7,792 nucleotides of DNA, from positions 1-7,792 of the forward strand of contig JAFAAX010000113.1 in assembly GCA_023426345.1 (NCBI GenBank), given 5' to 3'. The position numbers and the translations under genes are program-made. Source of the DNA: Actinomycetes bacterium (GTDB taxonomy: Bacteria > Actinomycetota > Actinomycetes > Actinomycetales > Actinomycetaceae). The notes under the pieces were generated by a model. It searched no databases, was not told the DNA's origin, and was given only the letters and a program-made list of their open reading frames with translations. Within the stretch, counting starts at the first letter, position 1. Each line of letters starts with the position of its first letter. Shown piece after piece: positions 4,345-7,792 of this stretch.

Positions 4345-5814
4345 ATGATGAGCACGAGGGCCGAGGCCGCCTACCGGCGCGCGCGGACGGCCTTCACCAA
4401 TCCGACGCTCGATCTCCTCCACGGCCGTTACGCGCCCTTCGTTGTGGCCGCCCTGTCGCTCGTCTTCACGCCCGAACGCACCACCGTGGCCGTCTCCGAC
4501 GCGCATGTCGAGGTCGACGATCTGCTGGAGGAGCTGCGGTCGGCGGGCTACGACGAGGACGGGGCGGGACTGCCCGCCGGGACCGGCCGCGAGGTGTGCC
4601 GGTACTGGGTGAAGGTCGGGTGGCTGGTGCCCCAGATCGACGGGGAGTCCGAGGTCTACCGGCTGTCCGCCCACGCCGTCGGCGCCCTGGAGATCGCGGG
4701 ACGCGCGGGCGGGCGCGGGACGCGGGTGTCGAACTCCCGGGTGCGCACGCTGCTGGAGGCCGTCGACCGCCTCTCCGAGGACGCGGAGACGGACCCCGCG
4801 GCGCGCATCGACCGGTTGACCCGCCAGCGCGCGGACCTGGACGCCCGGATCCGGCGCATCCGCCAGGGCGGGGTCGATCCCGTCGACGACGAGCAGCTCC
4901 TGGAGGAGGCCGAGAACGTCGTCCACCTGGCCCGTGAGCTTCCCGCCGACTTCACCCGCGTCGCCGAGTCGCTCAAGCAGATGCAGCGCGACGTGGTGGC
5001 CGACCTGCGCCAGGACGTCCGTCCGACCGGCGAGATCCTGCGCGAGTACCTCCAGCGCGGCCAGCACGTCATGGAGTCCACCCCGGAGGGCCGCGCTTTC
5101 GCCGGGGCGTTGCGCCTCATCGGCGACCCCGAGCGCATCGATCATCTGACCGCCGAGCTGCGCGGCGTCCTGGCCCGGCCCTTCGCCGGGGCGATGGACG
5201 CGGGGCAGCAGGCCGAGCTCGCCGCCATCGCCCGGCGCCTGGAGCTGGGCGTCGAGGAGGTCCTCACCGCCCAGCGCCGCGCCTCCCACGTCATCACCGC
5301 GCAGGTCCGCACCCACGACCCGGCCCGCGACCGCCAGGTCGACGAGTTGCTGCGCGCCGTGATGTCCGGTCTGCAGGCCTGGATGCGGGTCTCGCGCCCC
5401 GGCGACCGCGTGGACCCCGTCCGGGGATTCCCTCAGGCGGAGTTCGGGCACCTGCGGCAGTCGCTGGGTGACCTGCGCCCGCCGGCGCCGCCCGCTCCGC
5501 TGGCCGACGCCGAGGACGTGGAGTTCCTGGACACTGACCTCGGCTCGTGGGGCGGGCCGCGCTACCAGGAGCTGGAGGACTACGTGCGCGGCCTCGGCGA
5601 CCGCTTCGATCTGGCCGAGGCCTTCGAGGGCGCCGCCGAGGAGACCCGCCGCCCCGTGGATCTGCTCGGCCTGCTGGAGATCGTCCACCGCACCGGCATG
5701 GTCGAGGAGCAGGGCGTCTCCATCGTCGAGGCCCGCCGGCCCGACGGCTCGACCCGCCGTTTCGCTTTCGGCGCCGTCAGCGCCGGCATCGTGAAGGAGG
5801 ACCCCGATGAGTGA
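4345..5814 (+). CDS. jetA: Wadjet anti-plasmid system protein JetA (DUF3375 family)
   Basis: The product is 489 residues, the usual length for JetA. The N-terminus (about 17-42) has the family start NPTLDLLHGRYAPFVVAALS and leads into a winged-helix-like domain through EVCRYWVKVGWLVPQ..EVYRLSAHAVGALE (about 82-117). The middle is charged and helical, probably coiled-coil (about 130-225: RIDRLTRQRADLDARIRRI, EQLLEEAENVV, RVAESLKQMQRDVVADL). The C-terminal part (about 390-489) looks like a second winged helix and ends FGAVSAGIVKEDPDE. In type I Wadjet, JetA is the kleisin-like subunit that bridges the JetC ATPase heads and binds JetB. Two ATGs occur in tandem (4345, 4348); the first is placed for leaderless initiation. 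The stop overlaps the jetB start by 8 bases (ATGAGTGA). Identification is by recognition of the sequence and the A-B-C gene order. Confidence 0.93.
   Translation: MMSTRAEAAYRRARTAFTNPTLDLLHGRYAPFVVAALSLVFTPERTTVAVSDAHVEVDDLLEELRSAGYDEDGAGLPAGTGREVCRYWVKVGWLVPQIDGESEVYRLSAHAVGALEIAGRAGGRGTRVSNSRVRTLLEAVDRLSEDAETDPAARIDRLTRQRADLDARIRRIRQGGVDPVDDEQLLEEAENVVHLARELPADFTRVAESLKQMQRDVVADLRQDVRPTGEILREYLQRGQHVMESTPEGRAFAGALRLIGDPERIDHLTAELRGVLARPFAGAMDAGQQAELAAIARRLELGVEEVLTAQRRASHVITAQVRTHDPARDRQVDELLRAVMSGLQAWMRVSRPGDRVDPVRGFPQAEFGHLRQSLGDLRPPAPPAPLADAEDVEFLDTDLGSWGGPRYQELEDYVRGLGDRFDLAEAFEGAAEETRRPVDLLGLLEIVHRTGMVEEQGVSIVEARRPDGSTRRFAFGAVSAGIVKEDPDE
5794..5800 (+). promoter_or_regulatory. Strong ribosome binding site of jetB
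   Basis: AAGGAGG lies six bases before ATG 5807 and within the last codons of jetA. Together with the 8-base overlap it indicates coupled, efficient translation of jetB. Confidence 0.85.
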
Positions 5815-6523
5815 GGACCCGCAGGCCCAGGAGGCGTTCGTCGCATCCCGGCCGATGGAGGCGGACCCCGAGGGGTTGTTCCCCGGCGACGGCGGCGTCC
5901 TGGACGCCGACGTACGCCGGGTGCTGGTGCGCCTGCTCCAGCGCCGGTTCCTGCTGGAGCAGAGGAACCGCGAGGACTGGCGGGTGCTGCTGGACCACCA
6001 GACGACCATCGAGTCGCGCTTGGGCGACCTCTTCCTCCGCCTGGTCGTCGACCACGATCGCGGCGTCGCCTACAAGGAGCAGGTCCGCAGCCCCGACCTG
6101 GACATCCCGATCCTGCTGCGCCACGAGTCCTACTCGCGCGTGGAGACGCTCGTGCTCGTCCACCTGCGCACCGTCTACCAGCGGGAGTCGACGTCGGGCG
6201 AGTCCTCCGCGCGCGTCGACGTCGAGGACATCGAACAGATGGCGCTCACGTACTTCTCCGACGCCGACGGCACCACGGCCCGGCGCCAGAGCGCCATCCG
6301 CGGCGCCGTGGCGCGCCTGTCGCGCGACGGCATCCTCGAGGAGGAGTCCGAGGGCCGCTACCTCATCAGCCCCCTCATCGAGATCGTGCTCAGCGCGCCG
6401 CGGCTGGCGGAGTTGAGCACCTGGTTGCGCGAGCAGGTCGCGCCCGGCTCCGGCGGGGGGATTCCCCTTGACGAGGACGCCCCCGCCGACGACGCCGACA
6501 ACCGAGAGGAGGAGCCGGCATGA
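5807..6523 (+). CDS. jetB: Wadjet anti-plasmid system protein JetB (DUF4194 family)
   Basis: The product is 238 residues, normal for JetB. The first ~30 residues are acidic and probably flexible. A core follows with the family pattern VRRVLVRLLQRRFLLEQRNRE.W.VLLDHQTTIESRLGDLFLRLVVD (about 36-82), then EQVRSPDLDIPILLRHESYSRVETLVLVHLR (about 90-120). The second half (about 140-208) is a winged helix ending in the wing-like EEESEGRYLISPLIEIVL. The last ~25 residues are very acidic (PLDEDAPADDADNREEEPA) and are likely disordered. JetB is the KITE-like subunit, analogous to MukE/MksE; it binds JetA and DNA within the JetABC motor. The gene overlaps jetA by 8 bases and jetC by 4 bases (ATGA), so it is the middle of a tightly coupled operon. 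Confidence 0.93.
   Translation: MSEDPQAQEAFVASRPMEADPEGLFPGDGGVLDADVRRVLVRLLQRRFLLEQRNREDWRVLLDHQTTIESRLGDLFLRLVVDHDRGVAYKEQVRSPDLDIPILLRHESYSRVETLVLVHLRTVYQRESTSGESSARVDVEDIEQMALTYFSDADGTTARRQSAIRGAVARLSRDGILEEESEGRYLISPLIEIVLSAPRLAELSTWLREQVAPGSGGGIPLDEDAPADDADNREEEPA
6507..6512 (+). promoter_or_regulatory. Strong ribosome binding site of jetC
   Basis: AGGAGG lies seven bases before ATG 6520, inside the GAG-rich end of jetB. It selects ATG 6520 rather than the second in-frame ATG at 6526. The start overlaps the jetB TGA as ATGA. Confidence 0.85.
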
Positions 6524-7792
6524 GCATGCTCGACACCCTGTTCGGGTGGATCCCCGCCGAGTCGCTCGGCCAGCAGTGGCTGGCCGAGGACCTCCAGCTC
6601 GTCAACTGGGGCGGCTACGACGGCCACCACACGGTGCGCTTCTCCCCCACCGCCACCCTGCTGTGCGGCGGGTCCGGTTCCGGCAAGTCGACGCTGATGG
6701 ACGCCTACATCGCGCTCATGATGCCGCACACGACGCCGTTCAACGGGGCGTCGAACGGCGGCGTCCAGGGCCGGCCCCGCGGCACCGAGCAGCGCAACAT
6801 CCTCTCCTACGCCCGGGGGAAGCTCGACGAGTCCCGCACGGAGGACGGCACCCGCCTCAACGTGCTGCGCGGCGACGGGTGCGACACCTGGACGGCCGTC
6901 GCCATGACGTGGGTGGACCACGGTCGCGACGACCTCCGCTTCACCGCCGTGCGCGCGTGGTACCTCCCGGCCTCCGCGCGCCTGCTCGAGGACACGGTCC
7001 GCGTCCGCGCCACATCCGAGGGCCCTCTCGACCTGCGGGCCCTGGAGCCCGCGGCCGCCCAGCGCTTCGCCGACTCCGCCCTGCGCGCCGCGGGCCTGGT
7101 CCCGATCGCCACGGACCGCGAGTTCTCCGCGAAGCTGCACGCGACCCTCGGGATCGGCGCCGCCGGCGCGGGCGCGAAGGCGATGAGCCTGCTCGCGCGC
7201 ATCCAGTCGGGCCAGCAGATCACCACCGTCGACGAGCTCTACAAGCGGATGGTGCTGGAGGAGCCCGAGACGCTCGCCACCGCGGACGCCGTGGTCCAGC
7301 ACTTCGACGAGTTGGCGGACACGCGGCGGCGGATGACGACGGCGCGCCAACAGGTCGCGGCGCTGGCTCCCCTGCGCACGTCGCGCGCCCGCATCGAGGC
7401 CGCAGTGGACCGTCTGCGCCTCATCGACCAGGCCGGCCGCCTGGAGGACCCGGACTCCCCGGCGGCCCTGTGGCGGGCGACGCGCCGGCTCGGCCTGTTG
7501 CGGACCGTCGAGTCGGAGCTCCAGGGGCGCCGGCGCTCCGCCGCGGACGCCGTGCGGGAGAAGGAGTCGCTGGCCGACGCCGCCGACGCCGAGCACGACG
7601 GCCTGGTCGACGTCCTGCGCGCCTCGGGCGGGGACCGCATGGACACGGCGCTGCGCGAGATCCGCGAGATCGACCGCCGCCTGGCCGAGGTTCGGGCCCA
7701 CCGGGCCCGCCTCGACGAGGCCCTGGGCGTCCTCGGCGAGACGGCCGGCTCCGCGACGGCGTTCGCGCGGGCCGCCGAGCACGCCTCGCAGG
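6520..7792 (+). CDS. jetC: Wadjet anti-plasmid system SMC-like ATPase JetC, N-terminal part
   Basis: The frame is open from ATG 6520 to the right edge, showing about 424 of the roughly 1,100 residues expected. The start MSMLDTLFGWIP leads into the head domain: LAEDLQLVNWGGYDGHHTVRF (about 21-41), then the Walker A loop G50-x4-G55-K56-S57 in LLCGGSGSGKSTLMDAYIALMMP. Then come an N-terminal head region with NILSYARGKLDE and TAVAMTWVDHG..LRFTAVRAWYLP, and SLLARIQSGQQITTVDELYKRMVLEEPET (about 227-255). From about residue 265 the sequence is arginine- and alanine-rich with heptad-like charge patterns, the start of the long SMC coiled coil. JetC is the SMC/MukB/SbcC-like motor of type I Wadjet, powering DNA loop extrusion and loading circular plasmids onto JetD. 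The Walker B and signature motifs are C-terminal and lie outside the window, as does jetD. Confidence 0.95.
   Translation, partial: MSMLDTLFGWIPAESLGQQWLAEDLQLVNWGGYDGHHTVRFSPTATLLCGGSGSGKSTLMDAYIALMMPHTTPFNGASNGGVQGRPRGTEQRNILSYARGKLDESRTEDGTRLNVLRGDGCDTWTAVAMTWVDHGRDDLRFTAVRAWYLPASARLLEDTVRVRATSEGPLDLRALEPAAAQRFADSALRAAGLVPIATDREFSAKLHATLGIGAAGAGAKAMSLLARIQSGQQITTVDELYKRMVLEEPETLATADAVVQHFDELADTRRRMTTARQQVAALAPLRTSRARIEAAVDRLRLIDQAGRLEDPDSPAALWRATRRLGLLRTVESELQGRRRSAADAVREKESLADAADAEHDGLVDVLRASGGDRMDTALREIREIDRRLAEVRAHRARLDEALGVLGETAGSATAFARAAEHASQ

Noticed and set aside
3947..4355. Minus-strand frames opposite the PrsW gene
   Set aside because: They are arginine-rich shadows of a hydrophobic + strand gene whose catalytic motifs are all in frame.
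2194..6009. A 1271-codon open frame on the minus strand
   Set aside because: It lies opposite four well-recognised + strand genes. Its translation is low-complexity G/R/D/H-rich with no family features, as expected for the complement of high-GC coding DNA.
6358..7782. A 474-codon open frame on the minus strand opposite jetB/jetC
   Set aside because: It is the complement of the clear JetC head and coiled-coil coding sequence; its composition is repetitive and no family is recognisable.

Overview
The window is a very GC-rich, tightly packed stretch of bacterial chromosome. It is most likely from a high-GC actinobacterium. The reasons are strong G/C bias at third codon positions, GTG starts, promoters with a TANNNT -10 box directly in front of an ATG (leaderless messages), a tRNA-Pro with no encoded CCA, and gene families (AlkZ-like winged-helix protein, SNF2 helicase/SWIM pair, PrsW protease) that are typical of actinomycetes. 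Genus cannot be decided from this sequence. All supported genes are on the + strand; the long minus-strand open frames are composition shadows.

Layout, left to right. (1) Bases 1-464 are the 3' end of an AlkZ-like winged-helix / DNA glycosylase family gene. (2) Bases 539-612 are a complete tRNA-Pro(GGG), with a candidate promoter at 485-514, a leader hairpin at 521-536 and a terminator-like hairpin at 619-649. (3) Bases 710-1462 encode a protein with two copies of a ~52-residue helix-turn-helix-like repeat and a PD-(D/E)XK nuclease core, related to group I intron / homing-type endonucleases. (4) Bases 1553-2576 are a broken SNF2-family helicase gene. It has a good RBS and GTG start, a -1 frameshift near 1682, and an apparent internal deletion near 2530 that removed the whole ATPase core and left only the C-terminal tail. 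(5) Bases 2569-3378 are its intact former operon partner, a SWIM zinc-finger protein, followed by a hairpin. (6) Bases 3475-4302 are a PrsW-type membrane metalloprotease with its own leaderless-type promoter. (7) From 4345 to the right edge lie jetA, jetB and the first ~424 codons of jetC, the start of a type I Wadjet operon (SMC/condensin-like anti-plasmid defence, also called Mks/Ept). jetD is expected just beyond the window.

How the parts work together. The Wadjet genes form one translationally coupled operon: 8-base ATGAGTGA and 4-base ATGA overlaps, each with a strong Shine-Dalgarno sequence. JetA (kleisin-like), JetB (KITE-like winged helix) and JetC (SMC-like ATPase) should assemble a loop-extruding motor that hands closed circular plasmid DNA to the JetD nuclease. 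The nuclease-like gene beside a tRNA, the decayed helicase and the Wadjet system suggest an accessory or defence-rich locus anchored near tRNA-Pro. I found no integrase, attachment-site duplication, transposase or CRISPR array in the window, so island status is inference.
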